A program made the position numbers and the translations under genes. 64,000 nt of DNA from Polynucleobacter paludilacus (GTDB lineage: Bacteria > Pseudomonadota > Gammaproteobacteria > Burkholderiales > Burkholderiaceae): positions 1,550,001-1,614,000 of the forward strand of contig NZ_CP061298.1 in NCBI RefSeq assembly GCF_018687595.1. The letters run 5' to 3'. Below the pieces are notes generated by a model. It searched no databases. It had not been told where the DNA came from and was given only the letters and a program-made list of their open reading frames with translations. Every line of letters starts with the position of its first letter. Position 1 is the first letter of the stretch. Below are positions 36,099 to 46,445 of this stretch, piece by piece.

Positions 36099-37558
36099 TA
36101 CTTGCGACCCTTCAGTACCTTCTTGGCTACCTTCTTCACTGCTTGCTTAGTAGCGGCTTTAACGGTGACTTTTTTTGTAGGTCGCTTCCACTCTAAAGAG
36201 ATTTGCTTCACTCTCGAAATCGTCAATTGATTAGCGGGCGCATCTTTGGTCAGAGTGGTACCGGCACCCAAGGTCGCTCCACGCTTCACCCGAATTGGTG
36301 CCACTAACTGAGTGTCGGAGCCAATGAAGACATCATCTTCAATAATCGTTTGATGTTTATTGACGCCATCGTAGTTACAGGTAATAGTACCCGCCCCAAT
36401 ATTGACGCGGGCACCCACAACTGAATCGCCAACATAAGATAAGTGATTGGCCTTACTATTGCTTCCAATCTTGCTATTTTTCACTTCGACGAAGTTCCCG
36501 ATATGCACTTCATTGGCGAGCTCGGCACCAGGACGTAAGCGAGCATAAGGGCCAATCACCGCATTTGCCCCCACCTTTGCGCCATCTAAGTGGCTGAAGG
36601 GGTGAATGGAAACGTCTTTACCAATGTCGCAATCGCGAACGATGCAATAGGGTCCGATCTTCACTCCCGAGGCTAGGCGCACGCTTCCCTCAAAAACACA
36701 ACCTACATCAATGAAAACATCACTTCCGCAATCGAGCTTGCCACGAATATCAATCCGAGCAGGGTCAGCCAAAGATACGCCGCCCTCCATTAAGTCTTTT
36801 GCCAATTGCAGTTGATATACCCGCTCTAGGCTAGCCAATTGCTCACGGCTATTCACCCCAATGATTTCAAACTCACGATCAGCTTGCGCTGTCCGAATGG
36901 GAACGCCATCCTTCACTGCCATGGCGATGACGTCAGTTAAATAGTATTCCCCTTGAGCATTATTAGCACTTAATGACTTCAGCCATTTTTTTAGGGGAGT
37001 CGTTGGCAACACCATGATGCCGGTATTAATTTCAGTAATCTGCTTTTGTGCAAACGTCGCATCTTTCTCTTCAACAATGGCACATACTGCACCATTGGAA
37101 CCTCGGATGATGCGGCCGTAGCCTGTTGGTACATCAACATTTTGGGTCAATAAAGCTAGGGCAGATTCCTGACCACGAGCGCCATCTGCTAATTTAGCGA
37201 GGATGCTGAGCGTTCTCTTACTAGTCAGCGGAACATCTCCATAAAGAACTAAAGTGGGCTCTTGGGAATCCAGCTTACTCAAGGTCTGCAAAAGCGCGTG
37301 GCCGGTCCCTTTTTGCTCTGCCTGCAAAACAGTGCTGACTTTATTAAAGACAGGATGTTGGGCTAAAAACTGCTTGACGTCTCCTGCGCCGTGACCAACA
37401 ACAACAATCGGGCCTTGTTTAACCTGCTTTCCCAGCAAAGATAAAGCGGTATCCAGCACATATTGCAAGAGGGGCTTGCCAGCGAGATTTTGCAAAACTT
37501 TGGGCAATGCGGATTTCATCCGCTTACCCTGTCCTGCAGCCAAAATGACGATGTTCAT
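36098..37558 (-). CDS. glmU: Bifunctional UDP-GlcNAc pyrophosphorylase / GlcN-1-P acetyltransferase
   Basis: Cytoplasmic enzyme completing UDP-GlcNAc synthesis (486 aa). The uridylyltransferase motif [11 protein letters not shown] is at the start, and the left-handed hexapeptide helix from about residue 260 carries the acetyltransferase ([22 protein letters not shown]). The last 25-30 residues form a Lys/Val/Ala-rich tail beyond the normal end of the family at about 456, histone-like in composition. It overlaps glmS by 1 nt and ttcA by 4 nt. Confidence 0.96.
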   Translation of the reverse strand: MNIVILAAGQGKRMKSALPKVLQNLAGKPLLQYVLDTALSLLGKQVKQGPIVVVGHGAGDVKQFLAQHPVFNKVSTVLQAEQKGTGHALLQTLSKLDSQEPTLVLYGDVPLTSKRTLSILAKLADGARGQESALALLTQNVDVPTGYGRIIRGSNGAVCAIVEEKDATFAQKQITEINTGIMVLPTTPLKKWLKSLSANNAQGEYYLTDVIAMAVKDGVPIRTAQADREFEIIGVNSREQLASLERVYQLQLAKDLMEGGVSLADPARIDIRGKLDCGSDVFIDVGCVFEGSVRLASGVKIGPYCIVRDCDIGKDVSIHPFSHLDGAKVGANAVIGPYARLRPGAELANEVHIGNFVEVKNSKIGSNSKANHLSYVGDSVVGARVNIGAGTITCNYDGVNKHQTIIEDDVFIGSDTQLVAPIRVKRGATLGAGTTLTKDAPANQLTISRVKQISLEWKRPTKKVTVKAATKQAVKKVAKKVLKGRK

Positions 37559-38463
37559 ATCAAAGGATTATAAGTCCCTGGAATCAGGGTTCCACAAGCC
37601 AATTCATCCAATTCAGCCTCATCGATCGCCTTGTCTCCAGCCGATCTAGCGGCAATTCCAGACAGAACTGAAGAAATATCAAGGTTTTTAAAATCAAAGG
37701 CCTCTGCGTCCATTAAGTGCGAAGGGACGATGTGATGCATTGCTCGAAATATATTCTCTACGCGGCCCGGATATTGCTTTTCCCATTCGCGCAACATTTG
37801 TTTCATAGCCTGCCGCTGTAAATTTGGCTGGCTACCGCACAAGTCACATGGAATGATTGGGAAGTTCATATCAGCCGCATACCGCTCTAATAATTTCTCT
37901 GGCACATACGCTAATGGACGAATCACAATATGCTTGCCATCATCCGAACGGAGTTTAGGTGGCATACCCTTAAGTTTGCCCGCATGAAATAAATTAAGTA
38001 ATAAGGTTTGCAAAATGTCATCACGATGATGGCCAAGTGCAATTTTTGTGGCACCCAACTCATCCGCTACGCGGTACAAAATGCCACGACGCAAGCGTGA
38101 ACATAATCCACAAGTTGTTTTGCCTTCTGGAATCACCCGCTTCACAATGCTATAGGTGTCTTGCTCTTCAATATGAAAAGGCACGCCCAATGCAGACAAG
38201 TAATTTGGCAAAGTCTCCGCGGGAAAGTTAGGTTGTTTCTGATCTAAGTTAACAGCGACAATCTCAAACTGAATCGGGGCTCGCTCACGCAACTTGAGCA
38301 ATATATCAAGCATGGCAAAACTATCTTTTCCACCCGATACACAAACCATGACTTTGTCACCATCTTCAATCATGCCAAAGTCGCCAATGGCTTGACCGGC
38401 CAAACGACAAAGCTTTTTCTCTAGCTTATTTTCTTCGAAGGCGACTTTACGAATATCGTTCAT
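37555..38463 (-). CDS. ttcA: tRNA 2-thiocytidine(32) synthetase TtcA
   Basis: PP-loop ATPase (302 aa) that thiolates C32 of some tRNAs. The P-loop SGGKDS is at about 44-49; two CxxC pairs, CGLC and CDLC, hold the iron-sulfur cluster needed for activity. Length is normal. It overlaps glmU by 4 nt, giving the order ttcA-glmU-glmS, and folB ends 12 nt upstream. Confidence 0.94.
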   Translation of the reverse strand: MNDIRKVAFEENKLEKKLCRLAGQAIGDFGMIEDGDKVMVCVSGGKDSFAMLDILLKLRERAPIQFEIVAVNLDQKQPNFPAETLPNYLSALGVPFHIEEQDTYSIVKRVIPEGKTTCGLCSRLRRGILYRVADELGATKIALGHHRDDILQTLLLNLFHAGKLKGMPPKLRSDDGKHIVIRPLAYVPEKLLERYAADMNFPIIPCDLCGSQPNLQRQAMKQMLREWEKQYPGRVENIFRAMHHIVPSHLMDAEAFDFKNLDISSVLSGIAARSAGDKAIDEAELDELACGTLIPGTYNPLI

Positions 38464-38475
38464 AGCATTTAAAAA

Positions 38476-38871
38476 TTAGCCCGGCTTGATGCGAAAAACT
38501 TCTACGCCTACTGAATGGCAGTCAGGATAGACATCTGGCTTGGCAGTGCTAACACGAACCGCCAACACTTTTGGGTGAGCCAGCATAGCGGCAACAATAT
38601 CATCACAAAAAGTTTCTTGTAAGTGGATATGGCCCTGCAAAGCCCTATTCTTAATGGTTTCGCGGATAAAGTCATAGTCAACCACCTCTCCCAATAAATC
38701 TTGTTTAGGAGTATTGAGTCCAAGTGGAATATATAAATCCACATTGAGAATCACGCGTTGTTCCGCTTTCTTCTCAAAATCATGAACGCCGATATTGATG
38801 TAAATCTCGTAGTCGCGCAAATATAAACGGCGGCAGTCAATCAGACTAGGATGGGAGAGAATGGCTTGCAT
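38476..38871 (-). CDS. folB: Dihydroneopterin aldolase
   Basis: Folate-pathway aldolase (131 aa) converting dihydroneopterin to 6-hydroxymethyl-dihydropterin. The opening LYLRDYEIYINIGVHDFEK and the VDYDFI segment match FolB; the C-terminal motif ends in YPDCHSVGVEVFR. It follows a pteridine-reductase-like SDR with a 21-nt gap, so the two folate-related genes are probably co-expressed, ahead of ttcA. Confidence 0.9.
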   Translation of the reverse strand: MQAILSHPSLIDCRRLYLRDYEIYINIGVHDFEKKAEQRVILNVDLYIPLGLNTPKQDLLGEVVDYDFIRETIKNRALQGHIHLQETFCDDIVAAMLAHPKVLAVRVSTAKPDVYPDCHSVGVEVFRIKPG

Positions 38872-38892
38872 GAGTTAATTTACCTTGGTCAT

Positions 38893-39696
38893 TTAGTGAG
38901 TCTTGAACATCACATCTCGCTCCGATGGCAACAAATGTTGCCCACCATCAACGTAGAGTGTCGTTCCAGTAATTGCAGATGACTCTGCTAAAAATATAGC
39001 GGCTTTAGCCACATCGATTGCCTTAGAAGAGCGACCGAGCGGGGTCATTTGATGCGCCTTTGAAAATCCCTCTGCTGTTTGATCGCCAGAAGGGAGCGTA
39101 ATTCCAGGAGCTAGTCCAATCACGCGGAGTAAAGGGGCAAAATCGACTGCCAAAATTTCGATTGAGCTGAGTAAGGCGCTTTTTGATAGCGTGTAAGACA
39201 AGTAATCTGGATTGGGATTAATGAGTTTTTGATCTAGTAGCTGTATCACTGACGGAATACATTCCCCTTGTAACTGATATTGCTTCTGATGTTCAAAAAA
39301 CATTTGCGAAAGAATGATTGGCGCTGTCAAGTTCACCTGCATATGTGCCAATACATTTTTTCCACTTAAAGGAGTATCTGAATTCGCCCGATCATATTCA
39401 AAAATTGAAGCACTATTAATGATGCAGCCTAGATTCGGAAATGCCTTAGCTACAGCTGTAAATAGTTCTTTTGCTTCTACCTCGTTACTCAAGTCAGCCT
39501 GAAAAGCTAGCGCCTTGACCCCGAGGGCAAGGATATCGGAAACCGTCTGCTTTGCTTCAGTAGCGGATCGACCATAATGAATAGCAATGTCCCAACCCTG
39601 ACGAGCAAATTCCAAAGCAATTTCTCGACCCAAACGCTTTGCAGCGCCGGTCACTAAAACGGCTTTATTTGACGTAAATTGGGACGCAGAACTCAT
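38893..39696 (-). CDS. SDR oxidoreductase, pteridine reductase-like
   Basis: Short-chain dehydrogenase (267 aa) with the cofactor loop TGAAKRLGREIA, the variant found in pteridine reductases and FolM (dihydromonapterin reductase) rather than classical TGxxxGIG. The catalytic Tyr/Lys pair is in YLSYTLSKSAL, and the C-terminal GTTLYVDGGQHL is typical. Next to folB it probably reduces a pterin cofactor; this is inference. It diverges from midA. Confidence 0.82.
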   Translation of the reverse strand: MSSASQFTSNKAVLVTGAAKRLGREIALEFARQGWDIAIHYGRSATEAKQTVSDILALGVKALAFQADLSNEVEAKELFTAVAKAFPNLGCIINSASIFEYDRANSDTPLSGKNVLAHMQVNLTAPIILSQMFFEHQKQYQLQGECIPSVIQLLDQKLINPNPDYLSYTLSKSALLSSIEILAVDFAPLLRVIGLAPGITLPSGDQTAEGFSKAHQMTPLGRSSKAIDVAKAAIFLAESSAITGTTLYVDGGQHLLPSERDVMFKTH

Positions 39697-39727
39697 GTGC
39701 AGTTAAATTCTCTTAGACTAGCGAGCT

Positions 39728-40915
39728 ATGGATATTACCTTGACCAGCCTAGAAGCGGAGCATAGCCAACTGCTCAGCAGCAAAATTCGTGCTGAAATCA
39801 ATGCTAAAGGCGGCTGGATCCCCTTCTCCCACTTTATGCAAATGGCCCTGTACGAACCCGGCATGGGCTATTACAGCGCTGGCGCCCATAAACTGGGAGC
39901 AGGGGGTGACTTTACGACAGCTCCTGAATTAAGCCCATTATTTGGCTCCGCAGTTGCCAATACCCTCTTACCGGTTCTGGAAGGGTTTAAATCAAAAGGT
40001 CTGCCAAGCAAAATTTTAGAATTTGGAGCTGGCACCGGAAAATTGGCTGAGGCGATTTTGCAGCACCTGGGCAAACAGGGCTTTAGCCTCGATGCTTACG
40101 AAATTATCGAAATCTCTCCAGACTTGGCTGCCAGACAGCAATCGCGTCTAAACCACCTAATCGCTAGTCAAGAGAGCAGCACTACTTGTCACTGGCTAGA
40201 TGAATTACCCCAAAACTATCAGGGGGTGATTATTGCTAACGAGGTCATCGACGCCATTCCTTGTGAGCTGATTATTTTTGAGAACGGCTTTTGGCATTGG
40301 CGCGGAGTCTCTGATGAGAATGGGCAGTTTCTTTGGAAGACCGGTAAACCGGTTAACCAAAATGCATTACCCACAATCTTATTAAATGGAAATTTTCCCG
40401 AAGGCTACACGACTGAACTGCATCCGCAAGCTCACGCTTGGATGCGTCAAGTCGCACAGCAACTTCAGACTGGATTATTTCTGACTTTAGATTATGGCTT
40501 TCCAGAGTCTGAGTACTATCACGCTCAAAGACAAGAAGGTACTTTGATTACGCATCACCGCCACCATGCAATACCCGACCCCTTTCATTTGCCGGGTCTT
40601 TGTGATTTAACGACACATGTGGAGTGGCTTGAGCTTGCTCGTATTGCTCTCGCAGAACAAGCAGATGACGTTTTCCTGACTAATCAAGGGGCTTATCTGC
40701 TAGACGCAGGGATCGGTGAACTGGCTTTAGAGCTTGCTGATCCAAAAGACGCTGAAACATTTTTGCCAATCTCCAACGCCTTACAAAAACTACTCTCTGA
40801 AGCAGAGATGGGCGAGCTCTTTAAAGCGTTTGCTTTCTCAAAGAATTTGAGTGATCTCATTCCAGGACAACATCTTCAAGACTTGCCCGGTTTGGGTGGT
40901 CGTAATCGCCTCTAG
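39728..40915 (+). CDS. MidA/NDUFAF7-family SAM-dependent methyltransferase
   Basis: Class I methyltransferase of the DUF185 family (395 aa), whose eukaryotic member NDUFAF7 methylates an arginine of a complex I subunit. Diagnostic motifs are MQMALYEPGMGYYSAG, GGDFTTAPELSPLFG, the SAM site LEFGAGTGKLA (about 97-107) and TLDYGFPESEYYH. The target in bacteria is uncertain. Its stop directly abuts that of convergent cca. The nearby NDUFA9-like gene gives a possible complex I theme. Confidence 0.86.
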   Translation: MDITLTSLEAEHSQLLSSKIRAEINAKGGWIPFSHFMQMALYEPGMGYYSAGAHKLGAGGDFTTAPELSPLFGSAVANTLLPVLEGFKSKGLPSKILEFGAGTGKLAEAILQHLGKQGFSLDAYEIIEISPDLAARQQSRLNHLIASQESSTTCHWLDELPQNYQGVIIANEVIDAIPCELIIFENGFWHWRGVSDENGQFLWKTGKPVNQNALPTILLNGNFPEGYTTELHPQAHAWMRQVAQQLQTGLFLTLDYGFPESEYYHAQRQEGTLITHHRHHAIPDPFHLPGLCDLTTHVEWLELARIALAEQADDVFLTNQGAYLLDAGIGELALELADPKDAETFLPISNALQKLLSEAEMGELFKAFAFSKNLSDLIPGQHLQDLPGLGGRNRL

Positions 40916-42040
40916 CTAAAGAGCTGCAGCAATCGCTGCTAAGCGCGCCTTTTCCACCACTAGCCGAATCTTCTCGCCGTTATTTCTATCGGAGGAGTCA
41001 AGATCAGCAATGCATTGCGCTAACTCTAGGGCTTGGGCTTTTTGTAAGGCCTGAATCAGATCGCTCACCTCAAAGCCGATTTGTTTGGCCAGGGTCAAAA
41101 CCATCATCGCTCGCTCTGGCTTGCGCCACACATCAGCACGATTAAACCAAGCCAGAATCTCTTGAGCAGTATTTTTCTGATCTCCTCTTTGCTTTAACAA
41201 GAGATTCAGTTCGCTAAAAATTTCACTGAAGTCGCGAACTTCATTTGGCATCTTTACCGCCTCTGACCATGCTCGAATTTCAGTAGCAGGTAAATTCATG
41301 AGCACCACTGCACAACGCTCCTCTAATGTTGGAGGGACAATCCGCAAATAGTCTCGCAAGCTCTCTCGTTGTGGTTCATCGATGAGCTGCGCATTTAGAC
41401 TGCTTGGTAACAGCAATTTTGCAGCGCCAGCATCCAGTAAGACCTGAAACATCCGCATGGGCTTAGTGGCTGTTAGACCTCTTGATAGCTCTTGCCAAAT
41501 TCTTTCCGATGAGAGTGCTGCCAGCTCGCCAGATCGAACGATTGCTTGAATTGCGAGGAGGGTTTCCTCGGCTACGATAAATTCAGGAAAGCGGGCGGCA
41601 AAGCGGGCCACCCGAAGTAAACGTAGAGGGTCCTCAGCAAAAGCATCGGAGACATGACGCAAAATCTTTTTCGCTAAATCTGCTTGTCCATTAAATGGAT
41701 CAATGATGGGGCCCACCCACTCGCCATTTTCAGAGAGCTCTTGTGCCATGGCATTGATGGTTAAATCACGACGCTCAAGGTCTTGCTCCAGGGTGACAGA
41801 AGGATCTGTATGGAATACAAAACCTTTATACCCAGCGCCTGTTTTGCGCTCTGTTCTAGCCAAGGCATATTCAGCTTGAGTGGCGGGATGTAAAAAAACA
41901 GGGAAGTCCTTGCCGACTGGACGAAAACCTTTTGCAAGCATTTCCTCTACAGAACTTCCTACCACCACATAATCGATATCGTGGGCTGGGATGCCCATCA
42001 GGGTATCTCGTATTGCGCCACCAACAGCGTAGGTTTTCAC
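40916..42040 (-). CDS. cca: CCA-adding tRNA nucleotidyltransferase
   Basis: Adds or repairs the 3' CCA of tRNA (374 aa). Class II nucleotidyltransferase signature: VGGAIRD near the start, DIDYVVVG with the metal-binding acids, and [12 protein letters not shown] see no obvious C-terminal HD phosphohydrolase motif, so it may be a shorter form than the 412-aa E. coli enzyme. The NDUFA9-like gene is 3 nt upstream on the same strand. Confidence 0.93.
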   Translation of the reverse strand: MKTYAVGGAIRDTLMGIPAHDIDYVVVGSSVEEMLAKGFRPVGKDFPVFLHPATQAEYALARTERKTGAGYKGFVFHTDPSVTLEQDLERRDLTINAMAQELSENGEWVGPIIDPFNGQADLAKKILRHVSDAFAEDPLRLLRVARFAARFPEFIVAEETLLAIQAIVRSGELAALSSERIWQELSRGLTATKPMRMFQVLLDAGAAKLLLPSSLNAQLIDEPQRESLRDYLRIVPPTLEERCAVVLMNLPATEIRAWSEAVKMPNEVRDFSEIFSELNLLLKQRGDQKNTAQEILAWFNRADVWRKPERAMMVLTLAKQIGFEVSDLIQALQKAQALELAQCIADLDSSDRNNGEKIRLVVEKARLAAIAAAL

Positions 42041-42043
42041 GAA

Positions 42044-42952
42044 CTAGCCCATTCCTTCAAGCGTATGGCGACTCATTCCAAAGACATCCACTAAGGCATC
42101 TTGACTATTAACAGGCAAAGTATTGGGCAAACTCATCGAAGCAATATTATCTCGAGACATTAGCGTAGGTCCCGGTAAATATTCAAATGCAAGGGCTTGC
42201 AAATACCCGACTAGATTGGGCACAGGAATAATTAAACACTTTGTCTTGGCTTTACGAGCCGCAAACTCCACAATGGCCTTCATCGTTAATACATCTGGTC
42301 CAACTAAATCATAGGACTGGTGAATTGTCTGGGGCATAGTGAGCGATTTCACAAATGCACTGGCTACATCATCAACGCTGACAGGCTGAAACTGTGCATC
42401 ACAATGCGCTAAAGGCAAAGCCGGAAATAATGTTGTTAGCTTAGAAAATAAATTAATGAACTGATCGGCCGCACCAAAAATGACAGAGGGTCTAAAGATT
42501 GTCCAATCGAGATTGCTCGCCTTCACTGCAGCCTCTCCAGCGCCTTTACTCCGCTGGTACATCGAAGGGCCGTGCTCGTCGGCACCTAAAGCACTCATAT
42601 GAAGATAGCGCTTCAGGCCATGCAATTGCATTGCGGTAATAATGTTTTTGGGCAGCTCGACATGCGCCGCCTTAAATACTTTGCCATAGGGTTTGTCGGG
42701 CTGATCATGCAGAACGCCTACCAAATTAATCACGGCTCCATGAGAGCGCACGCGACCGCATAAATTTTGTAGCTCATCAAAATCATGAATATCAGCATCC
42801 TCAAGATGCACCTTAGGTAACATTCTGAGTTCACGAGCCGCGCTTAAATGTCGAGTAGGCAGCAATACTGAATAACCCGCATTTTGTAGTTTTGCCGATA
42901 AAACGCGGCCCACAAATCCATTGCCACCGATGAGTAAGATGTCGTATTTCAT
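42044..42952 (-). CDS. NAD(P)H-binding protein, NDUFA9-like
   Basis: Atypical short-chain dehydrogenase (302 aa) of the complex I NDUFA9-like family. The Rossmann motif LIGGNGFVGRVL starts the protein, followed by VINLVGVLHD and RYLHMSALGA. Related bacterial proteins bind NAD(P)H but have no proven enzymatic role. It lies between slt (16 nt upstream) and cca on the same strand. Confidence 0.82.
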   Translation of the reverse strand: MKYDILLIGGNGFVGRVLSAKLQNAGYSVLLPTRHLSAARELRMLPKVHLEDADIHDFDELQNLCGRVRSHGAVINLVGVLHDQPDKPYGKVFKAAHVELPKNIITAMQLHGLKRYLHMSALGADEHGPSMYQRSKGAGEAAVKASNLDWTIFRPSVIFGAADQFINLFSKLTTLFPALPLAHCDAQFQPVSVDDVASAFVKSLTMPQTIHQSYDLVGPDVLTMKAIVEFAARKAKTKCLIIPVPNLVGYLQALAFEYLPGPTLMSRDNIASMSLPNTLPVNSQDALVDVFGMSRHTLEGMG

Positions 42953-42968
42953 AAGATTGATTATCTTC

Positions 42969-44933
42969 TTAAGGTAAATCGCTTTGCGTTGCCGCTTTTG
43001 GAGTAATGGTGCCCAAGCGCTGTTTTAAGGATTGTGACTGCCCTTGCATGACAGATGCGTAATAACTGGAATTAGACAATACGTTCTTGACGTAGGTGCG
43101 AGTCTCGTTAAAAGGAATAGTCTCAGCAAAAATAGCGCCTTCAACTGGCCCATCCAATTTCTCGCGCCACTGTTTTGAGCGGCCCGGGCCAGCATTGTAG
43201 GCAGCCGAGGCTAGCACCCACGAGCCATCCAAATCATTTAGAACCATATTGAGGTAATTGCTACCGAGCGTCAAGTTGGTATTTCTATCTTGGAGCTGTT
43301 GGCTGGTATATGAAGTCATCCCGATTTTCTTGGCAACATACTTTGCAGTATTTGGCATGACTTGCATCAAGCCTGCCGCGCCGACATTCGATGAAGCATT
43401 CATAATGAAACGGGACTCTTGGCGGATGAGTCCATATGCCCAAGCCAAATTCAAATCAATCTGTTTAGCAATCGGTGCCAAGTCATCCTTAAAAGGGGTT
43501 GGGTAGCGCAAGGTGAAATCATGCTCTTGCTTGGTTCGATCAGCAGTATTGACAACACGATCATATAAATTCACCCTCTTTCCATACTCCGCAGCAGCTA
43601 ACAATTGCTTATCAGACATATTACGCAGCTCCCAATTCCACTCTCGATTGCCTTCAAATCGAAGATTCATTGCGTAAAGATGTTGTGCCCGAATAAAACC
43701 ATTGCGATTTGCCATCACATCAATTTCTTGCTCAGAAACTTTAGTTCGAGCTGGAGCATGATTCGATTTACCCAACTCTTCGCGCGCTAGTTGTCCGTAA
43801 AAATTAAATTGATCCTGAATCAGCTCAAAGGATTCGCGAGCTTTGGCGTCTTGTCCATCTGCCTTCAGTGCACGACCATACCAGTAGGTCCAGGCCGGAT
43901 CTCGACTGCGGACCGCAGGATTCATGCCCTCGATGGCCTGCTTCACTAAAGTCCAATCTTTCACTCTCAAGCCTGCTCGAACCTTCCACTCTTGACTCTC
44001 TGTAGAGAGGAGCTCGTTATAACCTAAAGCCTGCTGCAGTCGATAGGCATCATCGGCATTGGGATCCAGCTTCTTAGCCAAAAATTGGCCGATCACTCCC
44101 CAGGCGACAGCCTGGTTCTCTTTGCTGTAGCGATTACCGATTTGCTGAAAATCCTTATATGCTCTAGCTGGATCCGTTTTCGCCATCTTCACCACATCAG
44201 CAATGGGATCTTCGCCACCTAAACGACGCGACATCGTATCAAAGCCCATTTCATTAGCAGCGCGACCGATGGCCCTACCCTCGCTTGGCGTCATGCCTCC
44301 AGCCTGAACTAGAAGTGGCACCAATTCTTGACAAGATTGCCCAAAGTAACGAGGGTCAATCAAAATGCTGCGCGCATCAAATGCAACCTTGCTAGTATTC
44401 TCACCTTGAGCTAAATGCGATTGCAATACATAGCATTTGACCGTTGTATCGTCATCGACTACAAACTTGGCGTACTCAGCATCAAAATTACTCCAATCTT
44501 TTCGCTTACCCAATACCAGCAACCAGTCATTGCGCATTCGATCCGCAATCGCACTCCCTTGATACTGATTCAAAAAAGCGTTGACTTGAGTATCTGCACC
44601 AGTATCTGCGCGGGCGCCGCCTCCACTATCAAATAATTGGGGCTTAATTCGAAAGTAAGCAACGTAATCGTCGTAAGGGTAATTTGCTAAAGCTGCAGCC
44701 AATTGCTGCGACCTGAAGACATCATTTTTTTTCGCGGCTTCCCGTAACTCTATAAAAGTCCGGTCTGCATCGGTAATTTCCTCTGGGGCAAGCTTACTTT
44801 CATAAGACTTAGGCAAATGGACTTTCTTTGACTTGTCTGCAAACGCGCCTGGACTCATCAGGGCTGCCCATAGGATCAGGAATCCAGAAAGGATTTTCAA
44901 TGCTGGTGGTGGGTTTTGGTGCGACTTTCTCAC
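42969..44933 (-). CDS. slt: Soluble lytic murein transglycosylase
   Basis: Periplasmic peptidoglycan-cleaving enzyme (654 aa), forming 1,6-anhydro-muropeptides. A signal peptide ends near GAFADK, a long alpha-helical superhelical U-domain follows, and the C-terminal SLT domain carries the catalytic Glu in IRQESRF, then NVGAAGLMQVMP and NLTLGSNYLN. I start at the GTG at 44933, which has AAGG 8 nt upstream; a longer ATG start would add 19 residues ahead of the signal. Products are imported by AmpG, encoded at 53.6-54.9 kb. Confidence 0.92.
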   Translation of the reverse strand: MRKSHQNPPPALKILSGFLILWAALMSPGAFADKSKKVHLPKSYESKLAPEEITDADRTFIELREAAKKNDVFRSQQLAAALANYPYDDYVAYFRIKPQLFDSGGGARADTGADTQVNAFLNQYQGSAIADRMRNDWLLVLGKRKDWSNFDAEYAKFVVDDDTTVKCYVLQSHLAQGENTSKVAFDARSILIDPRYFGQSCQELVPLLVQAGGMTPSEGRAIGRAANEMGFDTMSRRLGGEDPIADVVKMAKTDPARAYKDFQQIGNRYSKENQAVAWGVIGQFLAKKLDPNADDAYRLQQALGYNELLSTESQEWKVRAGLRVKDWTLVKQAIEGMNPAVRSRDPAWTYWYGRALKADGQDAKARESFELIQDQFNFYGQLAREELGKSNHAPARTKVSEQEIDVMANRNGFIRAQHLYAMNLRFEGNREWNWELRNMSDKQLLAAAEYGKRVNLYDRVVNTADRTKQEHDFTLRYPTPFKDDLAPIAKQIDLNLAWAYGLIRQESRFIMNASSNVGAAGLMQVMPNTAKYVAKKIGMTSYTSQQLQDRNTNLTLGSNYLNMVLNDLDGSWVLASAAYNAGPGRSKQWREKLDGPVEGAIFAETIPFNETRTYVKNVLSNSSYYASVMQGQSQSLKQRLGTITPKAATQSDLP

Positions 44934-44984
44934 TATGTAACCTTGTTTACTATATTTCTTAATTTTCACCTGATAATGCTCAAT

Positions 44985-45596
44985 ATGCACGGTAATTCAA
45001 CCAAATCTCTCCGCCAAGACTTACTCAGGCAACGCAGTGAGTTTATGGCATCGCCAGACTATGCTCAAACCGAAGCCAGGCTAATTGGGGTATTGAATCA
45101 ATTTTTGACAAACCATTCTCCAGAACTTAAATCTATCGCCTTATATTGCCCCATCCAAAATGAAATTGATTTACGGCCTACCCTATTGGATTGGGCAAAT
45201 AATCAGGCTGATCGACAACTAGCGCTGCCATTTGCAAAAGAAGATAAGCATTTGGATTTTTATCTTTGGCAAGCGGGTGATGTTTTAAGCCCAAGCAAGC
45301 ATGGGGTGCCAGAGCCGATTCCCAGCAACTCTCAAAGACCCCAAATTCTTCCTGACTGTATTTTGCTGCCCTGTGTTGGCTGGTCAGAGTCACAGGACAA
45401 GAAAAAGCATTGGCGACTAGGTTATGGTGGAGGCTACTTTGACAGAACCCTGGCTCTTTTGAAAAAACTGGGGCGCCAGCCGATCTGTATCGGCATCGGC
45501 TTTGATTGGCAAAAACTAGGTGACACCAAGTGGTCTGCTCAAACCCATGATGAGCCTCTGACCTACATGCTGACCGAGTCTGGCTTAAGACCCTAG
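44985..45596 (+). CDS. 5-formyltetrahydrofolate cyclo-ligase
   Basis: Converts 5-formyl-THF to 5,10-methenyl-THF (203 aa). The C-terminal motif RLGYGGGYFDRTL (about residues 137-149) is the family signature, and the earlier EIDLRPTL and LPFAK segments fit. I start at the ATG at 44985; an ATG at 44976 is also possible, and neither has a strong Shine-Dalgarno. It diverges from slt and converges with metF, overlapping it by 12 nt. Sometimes named ygfA or fau. Confidence 0.88.
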   Translation: MHGNSTKSLRQDLLRQRSEFMASPDYAQTEARLIGVLNQFLTNHSPELKSIALYCPIQNEIDLRPTLLDWANNQADRQLALPFAKEDKHLDFYLWQAGDVLSPSKHGVPEPIPSNSQRPQILPDCILLPCVGWSESQDKKKHWRLGYGGGYFDRTLALLKKLGRQPICIGIGFDWQKLGDTKWSAQTHDEPLTYMLTESGLRP

Positions 45597-46415
45597 ACTG
45601 AGGTTGTCTGCAATAGCCAAAACGGCTTCTGCCTGGTTCAATGAATAAAAGTGCAATCCCGGGGCGCCGGCTACTAACAGTTGATCACAGAGATCAGTAA
45701 CCACTTGTTCACCAAAAGCTCGAATCGAGGCTACATCATCGCCATAGGACTGTAGGCGCAATCGAATCCAGCGAGGAATTTCAGCGCCACAGGCATCTGA
45801 AAAACGCAGTAACTGCGTACTGTTAGTGATGGGCATAATCCCCGCAATGATAGGCTGCGTAACACCCATTTCGTAGGCTTCATCTACAAAGCGAAAGTAG
45901 GCGTCGGTATTGTAAAAATACTGAGTCACAGCAGAATTCGCGCCCGCCTTCATTTTCTGAACAAAAAAGTCAATGTCACTCGCTGGTGATTTCGCTTGAG
46001 GATGGGTTTCTGGATAAGCAGCTACATCGATATGAAACCAGTCGCCTGTCTCCGAACGAATAAATTCCACCAGCTCATTCGCATGATGGAACTCACCGTA
46101 TTGGCCCATGCCCGATGGCAGATCACCACGCAAGGCAACGATGCGCTTAATACCCAGCGCTTGATATTGCTTCAGCATCTGACGCACACTCTCACGCGAA
46201 CTACCCACACAAGACAAGTGTGGAGCAACCATTGCACCTGCCGCATGAATATCACTAACCACTTTTAAAGTCCCAGACTGGGTAGAGCCACCAGCACCAA
46301 AAGTAACAGAATAAAACGCGGGCTTGAGAGTTTCACTCAAGCGCTCGCGTACTAAACGTAATTTATTCTCACCTTCTGGTGTTTTAGGGGGAAAGAATTC
46401 AACGCTCAGTTCCAT
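45585..46415 (-). CDS. metF: 5,10-methylenetetrahydrofolate reductase
   Basis: Flavoprotein making 5-methyl-THF for methionine synthase (276 aa). It opens with SVEFFPPKTPEGE, and SVTFGAGGS and RGDLP (in IVALRGDLPSG) are characteristic. Length is that of the bacterial catalytic-domain form. It follows ahcY by 30 nt and is likely on the same riboswitch-controlled transcript, with 3' ends overlapping the cyclo-ligase gene. Confidence 0.95.
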   Translation of the reverse strand: MELSVEFFPPKTPEGENKLRLVRERLSETLKPAFYSVTFGAGGSTQSGTLKVVSDIHAAGAMVAPHLSCVGSSRESVRQMLKQYQALGIKRIVALRGDLPSGMGQYGEFHHANELVEFIRSETGDWFHIDVAAYPETHPQAKSPASDIDFFVQKMKAGANSAVTQYFYNTDAYFRFVDEAYEMGVTQPIIAGIMPITNSTQLLRFSDACGAEIPRWIRLRLQSYGDDVASIRAFGEQVVTDLCDQLLVAGAPGLHFYSLNQAEAVLAIADNLSLGS

Positions 46416-46445
46416 TACCTTAGCCTAGTCTTTTTAGTAGCTTGA

